The position numbers and the translations under genes are program-made. Positions 47,555-59,999 of a DNA stretch of 64,000 nucleotides are shown one piece after another. The notes under the pieces are model-generated. The model was not told where the DNA came from. It did not search any database and worked only from the letters and a program-made list of their open reading frames with translations. This DNA comes from Cristatella mucedo (lineage: Eukaryota; Bryozoa; Phylactolaemata; Cristatellidae): NCBI GenBank assembly GCA_009760855.2, contig WPIO01000131.1, positions 1,024,501 to 1,088,500 of the forward strand. Reading direction: 5' to 3'. Position 1 is the stretch's first letter. Every line of letters starts with the position of its first letter.

Positions 47555-47740
47555 GATGGTTGGGATTCTAAAGAAAAAAAAGGCTGAACTATGATTCTTA
47601 ACGTGCAGTGTCATACCTTTGAGATTTCCGAATAACAAAGTCCCCATTTTGATATTTTTTTCCAACATTAAGCATTTACTTACCACTAAAGCCGCTTGCC
47701 AGGAGCATGATATGCCAGTAACAAATATATCAATATATAC
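47495..47740 (-). promoter_or_regulatory. promoter and 5' leader exon of lectin gene B
   Basis: A TATA-like GTATATATTG lies at 47,731-47,740. The untranslated exon ends at 47,684 with GGCTTTAGTG|GTAAGT. The acceptor TTTCTTTAG ends at 47,568 and the ATG is 13 bases further on. The layout is as in gene A. Confidence 0.6.
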
Positions 47741-48599
47741 GGCACTGCACTGGCCGGTGACAACAACTTCTAAGAAATGCATCTCACTCTAAGCAGAAGC
47801 GGCAACCAGCATGATGGAGCTTAAAAGATTCATCTTAGACAAGAAAGAACAGGGTGGGTGATGTGGCCTAATTGATTTGATACCTAAGGGAGCTGCTTCA
47901 GGGAAGCACTTTTACTAGCAGAGGTTGTCTTAGAGAAATAGCATAGAGGCACGAATAAGCTCTGCTCCCTTCATTCTACACATCGAACTGATAAAGCTTG
48001 CTTAATTAATTTCCGTGTTTCCTAATGACAAGGCTGTGCACGTCTTAGGGGTTCACTGACAAAACAGCTCAAGACTGAAGCACCCAGATGAAAGCCCCAA
48101 CGTTAAAAACACGACAAATGCTCACACTATGCACCGCCCTGTTTTAATAACGGTGTATTAAGTAAATGACTCGATCGATTTAACTGGCTTGCCGTTTTCC
48201 AATTCAAATACCATCATGCCAAGAATATATGATTATTACCTCGGGTTTCATGTGTAGAAGTAATAAAGGTACGTTCAGTTTGGACAAGTAGCAATATTGC
48301 AAACGTTCGTTCGTAGCCAATATCATTACAAACTCTTGGAAAATCAGACCTCATGCTTGATTAGCCATCCTACACGAAATATATCTAATTATTTATTATT
48401 TTGACTTCGGACAGAATCTCTGGTACAAGATTCAAGATTTCACCCCTGGAATTGAATACCGTGACCACTATAATCGACAAATGCACGTAAAGTCAGTTTT
48501 ACTTCTTAGCTTCGTTCTTTGTAGACATCATGTGTGGTGCTTTTGAAGAAACGGTCAGTCACTGTTCTTGATTAACAGCACCATTAATTGAAAACAAGG

Positions 48600-51032
48600 A
48601 AGACACGTACTTTAGCTGAGAGCTTAGAGGTTAAACTGCAAAGCGGGGTCTAATTTGTGACTGTGGATTGATACTGACGCATGAATTACTGCAATACAGC
48701 TCCCATTCCACAGTTAATGTCAGAAGACTGCAGTTTGTAGTCCCAATTATACAGAATGGTGTGAAAGATTTACTTACCACACTCTATTCAATTGGATGCT
48801 TTAGTTCTCCCACTATTGCCTTGATTTGCCAAGGGCAGCTTGCCTATTTACTCGTTCCATCAGCGATACAGCTGCAAATCCCGAAATATGGCTTACCTAG
48901 CTATTATAATTACGTGAAATCGTTGGTTAAATGATTTTGGGTCGTCCTACCTTATTGTAATACATGGGGCACGCACTTGGTAATCGAATGGCCACCAATG
49001 GTATGGACCTTCTGAGGCCATAGTAGAAAAACTTGTACGGCCATTGCCTAAGAATTTTTTAGTAAACCAGAACATTGTTTTAATATTAAGCAAACAAAAC
49101 CAACGTGTACGAACGCCAAGTCTTGGATCAATAGCGATTTCCCAGTTCAACAATGGAGAGACAGCAATTAGAGGCCATTAAACAGTGGCATGGGCTATAT
49201 CGTCAAATGGTGTTCGTAATTTCGTAACACTCTGTTTCCGAACTTTAAATTAAAACTCTGTTGCTCCATGCTTACGATGATAACGATAGAACCATTGCAT
49301 TTCGATTAAGCTCAGAGGCTTGCTGGTCCAGGCTATTGAAGGATTAGCATAAGAACGCTATGCCCAATGCAATAAACGTTTGTATTTAGCTTTAAATACT
49401 CCATCCAGTAATGCCTTGCTTTGAACTCTGCTATGGACCTACCTGCCAGTGGGGAAGTAGTCAAACTGGCACTAATCGTTAGCATCTGTGCATGGCACGT
49501 ACCCTTAAATAAATTGACCTTTCTCTGAATTCATTATAAGTCGCAGTGATTTTAGTCTGTATATAGTTCTTCAGTCTTTTTAAATGAACCGACAGATACG
49601 TTCAAGAATATCATGTGAACTTTTTATAGTGACTGCTATGAGGCAGGTCGTTCATTAACCTTCCATGGCTTGTTGGCTAGTAAATGCAGTCAACAATTGG
49701 CAATAAAGAAAGGCTATGGATATATGGGTGATAGTGGTTACAATTTTCAGTATTGAAGCCCTGGAGATTTTATTTATTTCCGGCCTAAATCTGCACGCAC
49801 CACTAGTCATTAGACAAGAATCTGAGGGTACCGTTTTGGCGACGCCAGTAGCTTAGATGCTGCGAGCAGATGCATGAATTAGTGTCTGCTTCTAGTAAAC
49901 AGAAATCCCACCATCATATTTGGAAACTTTATTTCATGGTATTTGATACTTTATCGTTGCTTTCAAATCTTATAGGTCAATTATGATTCAGCCGTGTAAT
50001 AGCAATTATTTTAGTGCTCCTAAACCGCTATGTAATGATCACAGGAACTATAGGAATTTTAGAATGGCTAGATCTAAGCTGGTTTTCATCAGCGATGCAG
50101 AGTGTGATTATTATGCTGCCCTACTTTGTATAATAATAGAGGAATTACCTTTTAGAAAACGCTTGAGAGTGGTGAAATCCATGGACAATTTAAGGACGAC
50201 TAATCTTCCTCGTGGAAACGTAACGGCCGAGCACAATATAAGGCATTGCCTATTTAATCGAAATCGAGAGCAATTTGTTATTTCTGTATTTTCGTCTTCA
50301 AGCTGCTGAATCTTGCTTAACTCTGAGTGGATGTATGTTTCACTTACAGTCAAGCGCTTGCTGCTGCAAATCATATTGAATATCGCTATGCCACGATCGG
50401 CTTACTGGATACCCATAGGCCTCGTAAGCTTGGTATTTGTAAGCGTGCATATAATAATTGGGTTAGACAGAGCCGGAGTTTCCCTGAGAGAAAGCAGTCC
50501 GAGGGGGAAAAACAGCGATTTTGGCTTTTCCGTCTAACTCCAACCTAGGCCAGTGCAATGTCATGAGTTCGAGCCTTTCGGCATACATGAAGCGCCTGAA
50601 CAAAAAGTAGATTCTATAAAGGTGTCATACAAATAAATTATATTTATTTTGTTTTATTTCATTGCGATCAGAAGAAGAATCGTGGTGTACGTCATTTGAC
50701 AACATGTAAACCTAGAACGGGTAACGATCATGTCTGTGATTAAGATAATTATTTTCATTAGAGCATTTATGTCTGGAACACTTTTTGTTGAAGCAGACTG
50801 AGCTTTCCATATGACGGAAATAGCATCGTCAGAAGTCGTTCAGAGATGAAAAGCTTTAGATTTCCGTAAAACACTTGTATGGCATTGACAAAGCGGCCGG
50901 GCCACAAGCCTGACTCGAACTGAACAGAACGATGGCAGGATGATGTCTACAGGCCTCTATGGCAGGCTGAGTGGTTCCTACTGGTCGTTGATCTTGAAAA
51001 TTAAAAATAAATTGGGGAACAGTTCGCGGCAG
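48600..51032. repeat. lectin-region unit, copy B
   Basis: Counterpart of 20,930-23,360. The 66-base exon-like segment (about 48,850-48,785, minus) carries a stop here. The NLPRGNVT frame is at 50,063-50,300. The B-box-like GAGTTCGAGCC is near 50,565. Confidence 0.6.
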
Positions 51033-51179
51033 TCATGCACTAAATTGGCTTGAAGGTTAGTTGCTCACTTTATGGTCGGTTCATGTGTGGCTAGTTAATT
51101 TTTTTTCTGCTAATATCAAAATGATTTGCAGCTAAACGTATTTGACTCTAAGTGTAACAAGCACAATTTAAGTTAAATA

Positions 51180-53010
51180 GGTTTTACTTGAAATAAGATG
51201 ATAGAAAACAAAATATAAATTTTATCAATTTTCTTTTGAAGAAACGTCGTACTGCATTCGCTTGGCCATTAAATTTACATTTACAATAGGAAGATTGTGT
51301 TGAAATTTGTTCGGTTTTTACCATGCTAAAGCGATACCTAGTAATTCGATGCTTTAAAGCTACTGTGGGCATTTTGTAACAACGTAAATGAGTGTAACAC
51401 TCATACCTGACTCCACTGGTAACTGATCAAAGTGGCTTAAATGCAGCCATCAAGTGATTACGGTTGCTAAAGTGATTAACGCCTAATCAGTTAAGAATCC
51501 TTGAATTTATTGACATTATGTAACTAAATAATTGTCAACCTTAAAGATTTTAAAACGATAATAAAACCAATAACACTGGTATGGAAGCTCACAAAACGTC
51601 GGCATGATTTACTTGGTGGAATGAGTTCTTTCTATTTGTGCAGTGATGTTACCCACGTTCAACTCATAGTATCCATGTAGCTTCAGCGGTTGACATAGAC
51701 GATGCAATCGCTGATTCCTGTTTTCACTGACAGCATCGTCGGATGTCTCTACTTCCAGTGTCGGCCGAATGTTATCCTCCGATTATTTTTCAACTACCAG
51801 TGCCAAGCTCAGATTTCAGCGAAAAAAACATGATCTTCTAGTCTCCTGGACTAAGAATTGTAAATCAGCATCTAGTTTATACAGAGGCACTTGCACTCTT
51901 GCCATCCGTTGACTAAATTCTTCTGCTAACCAGTCAAATCAGACAAAATAATTGCCTGCCATTTGGCGGTCCCTTTACCTGTTTCAAAAAATTTCCTGAT
52001 TTAACCTCTCGATTGATGTAAAAAACCGAAAAAAATATATAAGAACTAAGCGCATTGTGACTAGAAAGTATGAAGTGAAAGAATTTCTATAACTATCTCC
52101 TCGAAGCTAAATAAATGTAACAAGCAATAGGATGAGAAGAAACCAAGAATAAATTGCTGCTGATTCTCGTTGGAGGAATCTAGGTACTGTATTTTGCTTG
52201 GCCATTACAGTTTCATTGGGAAGAATGTTCTTAAAATTTGTTTGAATTTTACGGTACTCAAGCGATACCTAGTAATTCGATACACTGAAACCTAATTCAT
52301 CCATTATTGTACAACGTAAGTGAGCCTAATACTCACACCTGACTTCACTGGTAACTGATAAAAGTGTCTTAAATGCAGATATCAGGGTATAACGGTTAAA
52401 AAAGCGAATAGGGCCTAAGCAGTTAAGAAGCCCTTAGTTTATCGACATTACATACCTGAACAAAATCAACCTCAGAGATTTTAAAACAATAATAATGTCA
52501 AGATCGCGGTACGACCGCTCTAAAAACGTTAGTATGATTCACTTGATGGAACGAGTTCTTTTCATTTAAGCAACGACGCTTCCAACGTTCAACTGCAAGT
52601 ACCCATCTAGCTTCAGTGGTTGGCTTACACGATGCAGGCGACGAATCTAGATTTCATCAGCAGTATTGGCAGATATCTCAGCTTTGGCTGTCGGCTGAAG
52701 AGTACCGTCCAATTGTTTTGTAACTACCAGTGCTAAGCTCGGATTGCAGCATAAAAAACACGATCTCCTGGTCAGCAGCACTAGGAATTGTGAGTCAGCA
52801 TCCCGCCTCTTTAGAGGCACTTGAACTTTTGCAATCTGTTGAATAAATCCGTCTGCTGACTAGTCAAGACCGACAAAGTAATCGCCTACCACTTTGCAGT
52901 CCCTTTACTTGTCCTACACAATGTCCTGAATTAACCTCTCGATTGACGTTAATATGGTAAGACCAAGCTCAGTGACACTAGAAAGTATGAACTGCAAGGA
53001 TTTATATTTC
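51180..53010. repeat. tandem 0.92-kb units, copy B
   Basis: Direct counterpart of 24,770-26,600, nearly identical over long stretches. No gene supported. Confidence 0.7.
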
Positions 53011-53539
53011 TTTGAAGCTACGTACCATACGAATAAGCCAACGAGTTATTGCCAATTAGAGCACTGCACTACTAGGAGGTTAGTCATGGCCAGAAACATA
53101 GCAACGCTTATAGGAAAGAATATTCCGAGTTCACCAACTGAATTGTGTGGCATATTTTATTACGTTGTCATTGTATTACATCTAATGGCTTGAATGAGCC
53201 AGTCTACATGCGTAATGTCCGTTTATCAACCAGCAATACAGATGCCGTTTTCACAATAAGCGTTAAGCAACTGGGCTTGATTTCAAGTTATAGGGAACGG
53301 TGATTCGATTTGACGAATCTTAATTTACTTTATAGTCCGTGCCAGTGCTCATGCAATAACCGAGAAGGACGTGCTCAGCATTTTCAGATTGCCATACTGT
53401 CACCATTTCAATAAATGGTGCAATGAAACTATGGTTAATCTTGCTTATCGTGCAAAACAGTACTCATGGTTTACCCAGCAATTTTAGTAAGATTGCCTAA
53501 CGCGTAATATTACTGTGACTTCAGACGGCCCTGGTCATT

Positions 53540-55580
53540 GGGGGCTATAGCTAGAAAAAAACAGGGCTTCTTTCTTCATTAGAAAGCTGAATTCCTGCCA
53601 GTCGGACACTAAACAGATTTTTAAGACAGTAAACCATTTACTGGCCAATGCTGTGAGGTCTGACTCCCCAGATATTAAGGGCTCAGCCGAAAAGTTTTCA
53701 GCCTTCTTTATTGAAAAAATTGTGCACATTCGTGCCTCCATTAAGCCCCCTCCGGCCAAAGCAATCGCCGTTCCTCAACCTGTGACCTTTCATAAAGGGT
53801 TCTCCGATGTTTCTGCCTGTGATGTGGCTGACTTAATAAGGTCTAGCAAAAAGAGCTATTCTCCTGAAGACCCTATACCTTCATCTCTGTGGCCTTTACT
53901 TGCAGACCACCATAGCCCTGCCATGACCAAGATTGTTAAAGCTTCTTTGGGAAAAGGGGTAGTCCTCAAGTCTTTCAAATCGGCAATCGTTAGACCTAAT
54001 CTTAAAAAGCCTGGATTAGACACAGAGGTCCTAGCAAACTATCGTCCAGTTTCCCTTATTCCGTTCTTATTAAAGATTCTTGAAAATGATGGTTCTAAGC
54101 AGCTAGTTGAACATATTGAAAATTATGGAATGTCAGATACATTTCAATCAGGGTTCAAGAGGCAGCACTCTACTAAAACTGCTCTCCTCCGTGTTAACAA
54201 TGACATTCTACGTGGCAACGACGACGTGAATGTCACTGCCCTAGCTCTGCTAGATCTGTCGGCTGCCTTCGACACCATTGATCACAAATTTCTGCTTGAA
54301 CGATTGAGAAGAACGATCGGTCTGGCAGACGAAGCACTGGCGTGGTTTAGATTATACTTGTCTGATCGTGTTCAATCCGTGTCGTGTGAGGGTCAGATCT
54401 CAGACGGGTCACCTGTGAAGTCTCTCAAGGGTCTGTACTCGGTCCCTTGCTGTTCTACATGTATACACAGCTTCTGGGAAAAGTGATTTGGCCCATGGAA
54501 TAGGATATCACTTCTATGCTGACGATGCTCAGTTTAATTTTTCGTTTAAACTGTCGGAATCTGCTGCTGCAACTGAGAAGCTGAATGCTTGCCTTGCCGA
54601 TATTCGATCCTGGATATCTTTCTGAAAAATAATGACGATAAAACCGGACTGCTGCTCATAGGACACCCTAAGCGTGTGGCTGGATTAAAACGCTTTGCTG
54701 TTCTAATAGGTGATGCTATTGTGCGACCTTCACGACGTGGTCGTAATTTAGGTGTCGTGTTGACAGCTGCCTCAATTTTAAAAGCTTCATTTAGAAGACT
54801 GCCTCTACAGCTAGCCATCACATCCAATCCCTATCCAAGATTAGGAGCTGTATCCCACAGTGGCTTGTAAAAAAATTAATTTAATTTACTTACTAGTTCT
54901 GTCTCGGCTTGATATTTGTAATTCCCTTTTGGCTGGGCTGCAGAAGAAAGTTATTGTGCAACTACAGTGGACTATGACTATGGCTGCAAGGCTGGTCTCA
55001 GAGTTCTAGCGGTTTGAGCAAGTGTCACCTTTGCTGAAAGAGCTAGGATGGTTGCCGGTTGAGCAAAAAATACAGAGAAAAGTTCTTAGGCTTACTCACA
55101 AGGCCCACCACGGCTTGGCTCCTTCGTACCTAGCTGAAGTGCTGCATCAGTTTCAGCCTGTTCGTGCCCTGAGTTTATGTGTAGACAAGAAATTAGCTGT
55201 CACATTCCTCAGCTTAAAGACAGTTGACGACAGAAGCTTTTGCTCTGTGGTTCCTAGTCTGTGGAACTCGCTTCCACAATTCTTACGCAACGACAACTAC
55301 TCACTATCAGCCGACTATGGCACATATCTTTCAGGGGTCCTGAACTGCTACTTCTGTGCTATTCACTACCTCAACGGCTCTCCTGACTCTGCTACGCTTC
55401 CCACTTTCTCTTTGTTGCTTGAGACAAAGTTTGTTGGCTACCGAGTGCCTACCGAAAGCCGCTTAGGCTGTGAGTAAGCTATACAAAGCTCTCCAGCGAA
55501 ACCCCCTCATGGTCTTTATGACTTTGTGGAGTTACTGACGGAGATACATTACATTACAATGCGTAATCGAATTTCTGTCC
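53540..55580 (+). mobile_element. LINE-B retrotransposon in copy B
   Basis: Counterpart of 27,125-29,165. The RT front part is open at 53,551-54,486 and keeps DLSAAFDTIDH. The seven-base and one-base losses before GVLQGS and YADD are shared with copy A. Downstream, this copy has extra damage (a loss at 54,615, frameshifts at about 54,765 and 54,870-54,960). Its last part (55,022-55,477) is open again with LLKELGWLPVEQKIQRKVL. Confidence 0.9.
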
Positions 55581-56244
55581 AGCTGAACTCAATCTGATAT
55601 TAGGAAATTGTAATTATTAAAGCGGAGGGCTAGATTGTGCCTAGCAACGATATCGGCATGACGGAGAGTATAAACCGTGGGAAAAATCGGATCGAGCATA
55701 AAGACCCACCACTCAACTAAATTCATTGCTTCCTTTGAGCATATTTACACATTTACATCAAATACCAGACGACGCACAGAGTGTGGAGGTAACTCATAGA
55801 TTTTCAGCAGTTAGTCAAACGATATTATTTTTTCCGTCAAGATCAAAATTCTGGAGTCCAGTGACATAGGACATGAAAAAATTGCTATACAGGGCCTGTG
55901 ATCCCCAGCCGAGATGATGGCCCCTCGACAGAGACTCATTGATAAATATTGTCTAAAGCAACCTAGAATTAAGCAAAACAACAGAGATGCTCTAAGCATG
56001 TCTTCCTATGCAGCTTATTAAATACCAGATTAAATTCCGACTGTGTGGAGTGATTAGCTCTTAAACCACACCAGCAATCGCATTGCAGGAGGTCACTGGA
56101 ACTCTCGACCTGATCATATGCGAATCAAAGAAGGCAACTAGTTCACTAAGCCCAAATTCCAATGTCCTGCTTCTACGTCGCATGAATGCACTGCTGCTAC
56201 CGTGCATAACTTTCATGCCAACAATTTCTAAGCCTCGGTTTATG

Positions 56245-56600
56245 TCCTAACACCTTGGAAAAATCTTTATTTAAGCCAATATTCTACAAAGCAACACCAG
56301 ACAACAAGAACTTAAGGAACATCTGCCCAATCACACTTACAGAGTCCCTACCAATGAATGTGTAACGAGTCTTAGCTGACCAGCTGAACTCGAATATTGA
56401 AATTTAAACTTATGGTGTGTTTCGGTGTATTTTCAGAGTCAGTCACTGCACAATGTCAGCATAGCTTTTAGTTCACGATGACGTACTTAGGAGTTAAGGC
56501 GTTGGACGATTACATAGGCTCGCTGTGCTCAGCCTTTTGGCAGTGTTTGATATTCTCGATCAACAAGTTCTTTCGAGTGCCTCTAATCTCATAGCTGAGG
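56245..56600 (+). mobile_element. LINE-A N-terminal RT fragment, copy B
   Basis: Counterpart of 29,840-30,180, with the same broken DQLN and LDLSAAFDTIDH-like segments. Confidence 0.65.
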
Positions 56601-57500
56601 TTTGATTTGCAACTGTGGATTGTTAAGGACCCACGAATGACTGCGATACAGCTCCCATTTCCAAAAATGATTGTGAGAAGACTTCAGCCTTTAGTCTAAA
56701 ACATACAGAATGGCGTTGAGGGTTTACTTACCACATTTCATGCACTTGTACGCTTGAGTTCTCCTGCTATCGCCTCGATTTGCCCATGTCAGCCAGCCTA
56801 TTTTCACGCTCCAACAGCGATGCAACGGCTATTTCCAAAATATGTGTTGCATAGCCATTATTTAATTTGCGAAATTGCAGATGAAAGTGATTCGGCCGTC
56901 CTACCTAATCGTGTGACATGAGACAGGCACTACAGAAAAAGTAATGTCTGTCTGAATACATTTTTGCACTCATTTTAGTCTTTATAAACTATTGCAGTCT
57001 GGTTTGATGAACCAAGATTTAAATTCAAGGAGATCTCTAAGAATTTTATAGCGACTGCTATGAGGCAGGTCATTCAGTTATCTGCAAAGGCTAGTTAGCA
57101 AGCAGATGCAGTCTACAGATGGCTGGCGAAAAAATTAACGGACATACTGGTGATATTGATCACCATTTTCAGTTTTGAAGCCCTGGAGATTGTTTTTATT
57201 TCCTGCTTAAATCTGTACTAACCACTAGTCATTAAGCAAGAATGTGAGGGTACTATGTTAGCAACGCCAAAAGCTAAGATGCCGCGATTAAAAGATGACT
57301 TAGTGTTTGCCACTGGTAAGTCAAACACTGAAGCTAAATATGTATTGTGAGGTCAAATTAGAAGTTTCATCACACAAAAAGAACGCTACTGCTCTTTCCA
57401 CCATAGAGATCCTACCAACACATTTGGAAATTTCATTCCATCATATTTGATACTTTATCGTTGCTTTGAATTCTTTGAGATCAATTATGATTCACGCATG
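56600..57500. repeat. older internal unit, copy B
   Basis: Counterpart of 30,180-31,090. The exon-like 66-base segment at about 56,790 carries stop codons. Nothing else coding. Confidence 0.5.
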
Positions 57501-57504
57501 TAAT

Positions 57505-57920
57505 TGCAATACATTATTATTAATAATAATGATGCACTTGACCAAGGGAGTGCCCTAGGAGAAAACAATCTCTTTCTAGGCACTTTGCAATGGCTATAAA
57601 GGGAAACGCAATTGCATGGTTAGTAATGGCATGCTTGCCAAGCAACATGAATAATATTGTTAGGGGTGACATGCACTCGGTCAGCACGTAAGTGTTGTTA
57701 GTGGCAGCGTGGACAGTGCTAGCACGCATAAGCACATTAGGGACGAATCACAGGGACCAACTAAATGCTGTTCTAAATAGGTGTGTATTTAAGTTCTTGT
57801 TAAATGTGGTCAAGTCAGGGGATGTTCTGATTCAAGTAGGGTGTGAGTTCCAGGCTTTGATAGCATAGGAGCTAAACGCGCAGTCTCCAAAGGATTTGAG
57901 GTTGGTATGAGGTAAATCTA
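57505..57920 (-). mobile_element. LINE-A 3' end, copy B
   Basis: Counterpart of 31,093-31,495. The minus frame reads STVHAATNNTYVLTECMSPLTILF, the 3' UTR reading seen at other LINE-A ends. Confidence 0.85.
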
Positions 57921-59212
57921 ACACTCCTCAACTGCTAAGTAATTGATCACTGTAACTATAGGAATCTCTTGATGACTACATCTAAGCTACTTTTCATTAG
58001 CTTCAGTTATGTAGAGTGTGTGATGTGATATGTGTGATTGTTAGGCTCCCTTTCTTAGTACAATAACGGATGAATTGCGTTTTAGCAAACGCTTGAGTGA
58101 GATAAAATTCATAGACAATACAAGAACGACGAATCTCCCTCGTGGAAATTGAACGACCAAGCAAGATACATTACAGTGTTCATTCCAAAAATTGACAGCA
58201 ATTCACTGTCTCTTCATTTTCGTCTTTAATCTGCTGAAACTTGCTTAAGTCTGAGTGGATGTAAATGTATCACTGACCATCAAACACTTGTGGCTGCAAA
58301 TCATTTAGAACTTAGCGACACAAATATTGGCTTTCTATATGCCCATAGTCCTAGTAAACTTTTTAGGAATAAGCCTAAATGCGAAAACCGGCTTTGACAG
58401 AGTTGGAATTTCCCTGAGATAAAGCAGTCCAGGGAGGAGAAAAACAGCGATTATGGCTTTGCCATTTAACTACAACCAAGTTCTGTTCAAGGTGATGGGT
58501 TCGAGCCATTCAGCATACGTGAAGCGCCTGAATAGAGATTAGGTTCTCTTAAGGTACTATGTAAACACATTATATTTATTTCATTTTAATACGTTGTGAC
58601 CCGAGGCAGAATTATGGCATACATCACTAGACAACATGGGAATCTAGGAGAGGTTAAGATCATGTCTTTGGTTGAGATCATTATTTTCATTCGAGCATTT
58701 ATGTCTGGACAATATTTTGTTGAAGCAGATTGAGCTTTCCATGCGAGGGGCTCAGAGATGAGCAGCTCGGGATTTCTTTTTAGGAGTTTTTGAATGGCAC
58801 TGACAAAGTGGCCTAGCCTCTAGCCCGACGTGAACCCAGCCGAACGGGTACATGACGATGTCTACTAGCTTCTATGGCGGGCTGAGTGGTTGCTACTAGT
58901 AGTCGATCTTCTAATTGAAACCTAGGCTGGGGGGTGGTATAGTCCACGGCAGAAGAGACAATGCTGAGCTTGTGATATCCATGCCCGGCAAGACGAAGGA
59001 CGTCGTGGAGAACCATTGTGGTACACGGACACACTAAACAGTCACCAGTGGTTTTTTATGTGGCTCTCAATAAGTGTTCCACGTTCTGCATATAACCCAA
59101 GAGCGCCCGGCATGTCATAAGAGCCTCTACTTATCAGAACTAGTTTATGTCACGGGATATCTTTTTTGTAGCTGTAAATAATTCAAAAATTGGTTGAAAA
59201 TGTGCCTTTAGA

Positions 59213-59740
59213 CAAGACATGAGAAAACTATGGAATGCGGGCCATATACGGTTCGTACGCCTTTCAATCCGGCCCGCCGTCCACGTTATATTTTGAAATT
59301 AAATTTTCTTAGAAAGTCACCTCAATAATTTTACCTAGCTGTAATTCCCATTTTTCCCCAACAGATGGCCGACTCAAAAGACATTCACCCTTGAGTGCGA
59401 TACAATACGGTTACACTCTACTTCATTTTTGTTGCTTTGCACTTTCAGCCATTATGTAAAAATAAGCGGACCGAAGAAAAGAAAAATAGACAGTATTCAA
59501 TAAAGAGTGGACAACACAATATTTTTTTATTGCAGTCCGATCAACAGCTGTATCTCTGTAATCCCAAGAAATTGAATCAGCTTTTAAAGAACACAAAATC
59601 AGCCGTCATTCCGCTAAAACAAATACCAGCTACGTCTGTCAACCGTCTCTCCGAAAACGGGTGGCTACGGTTCAGAGATTGACGGCTAGTTTATAGACTC
59701 GGGAAAACCTTTTTTACAGACAAACTGCAACTAATCTGCA
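59213..59740 (+). mobile_element. hAT 5' end, continuing past the duplication border
   Basis: It starts with the CAAGACATGAGAAAAC end (worn) and has the GGCCCGCCGTCCACG leader. It goes through the transposase start into the zinc-finger-like part, where the TTTTTTTATTGCAGTCCGATC segment corresponds to the 8.34-kb region. It ends near the CAGACAAACTGCAA codons. Confidence 0.75.
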
Positions 59741-59999
59741 ATTAATCGATAATCTCGGGATTTACGTTATTTCATGCCTCTCTTACCCACTCATCTACCT
59801 GTCTTATAACGGCTTCAAGTTGTACCTTTTTGTATCAAGTTGTATCAAAGATCTTTCCTTATGTTTCAAGTTAATAACCGACTGGCCCATCATCCATTTG
59901 ATCCAATTTTCTCGTAACGCCACTTCTAATGATGTATTGACGCTTACATACATCGTTATTACTCGTTCAGCATCGTTGCGAGCTCTATGTTCTCACAAT

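Larger units (their letters stand above)
44420..59512. repeat. segmental duplication, copy B (15.1 kb)
   Basis: Direct-orientation partner of 16,945-33,098, with the same order of lectin gene, units, LINEs and hAT start. It lacks 23,360-24,569 of copy A through a deletion joined at CAG (51,030-51,032). Confidence 0.9.
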
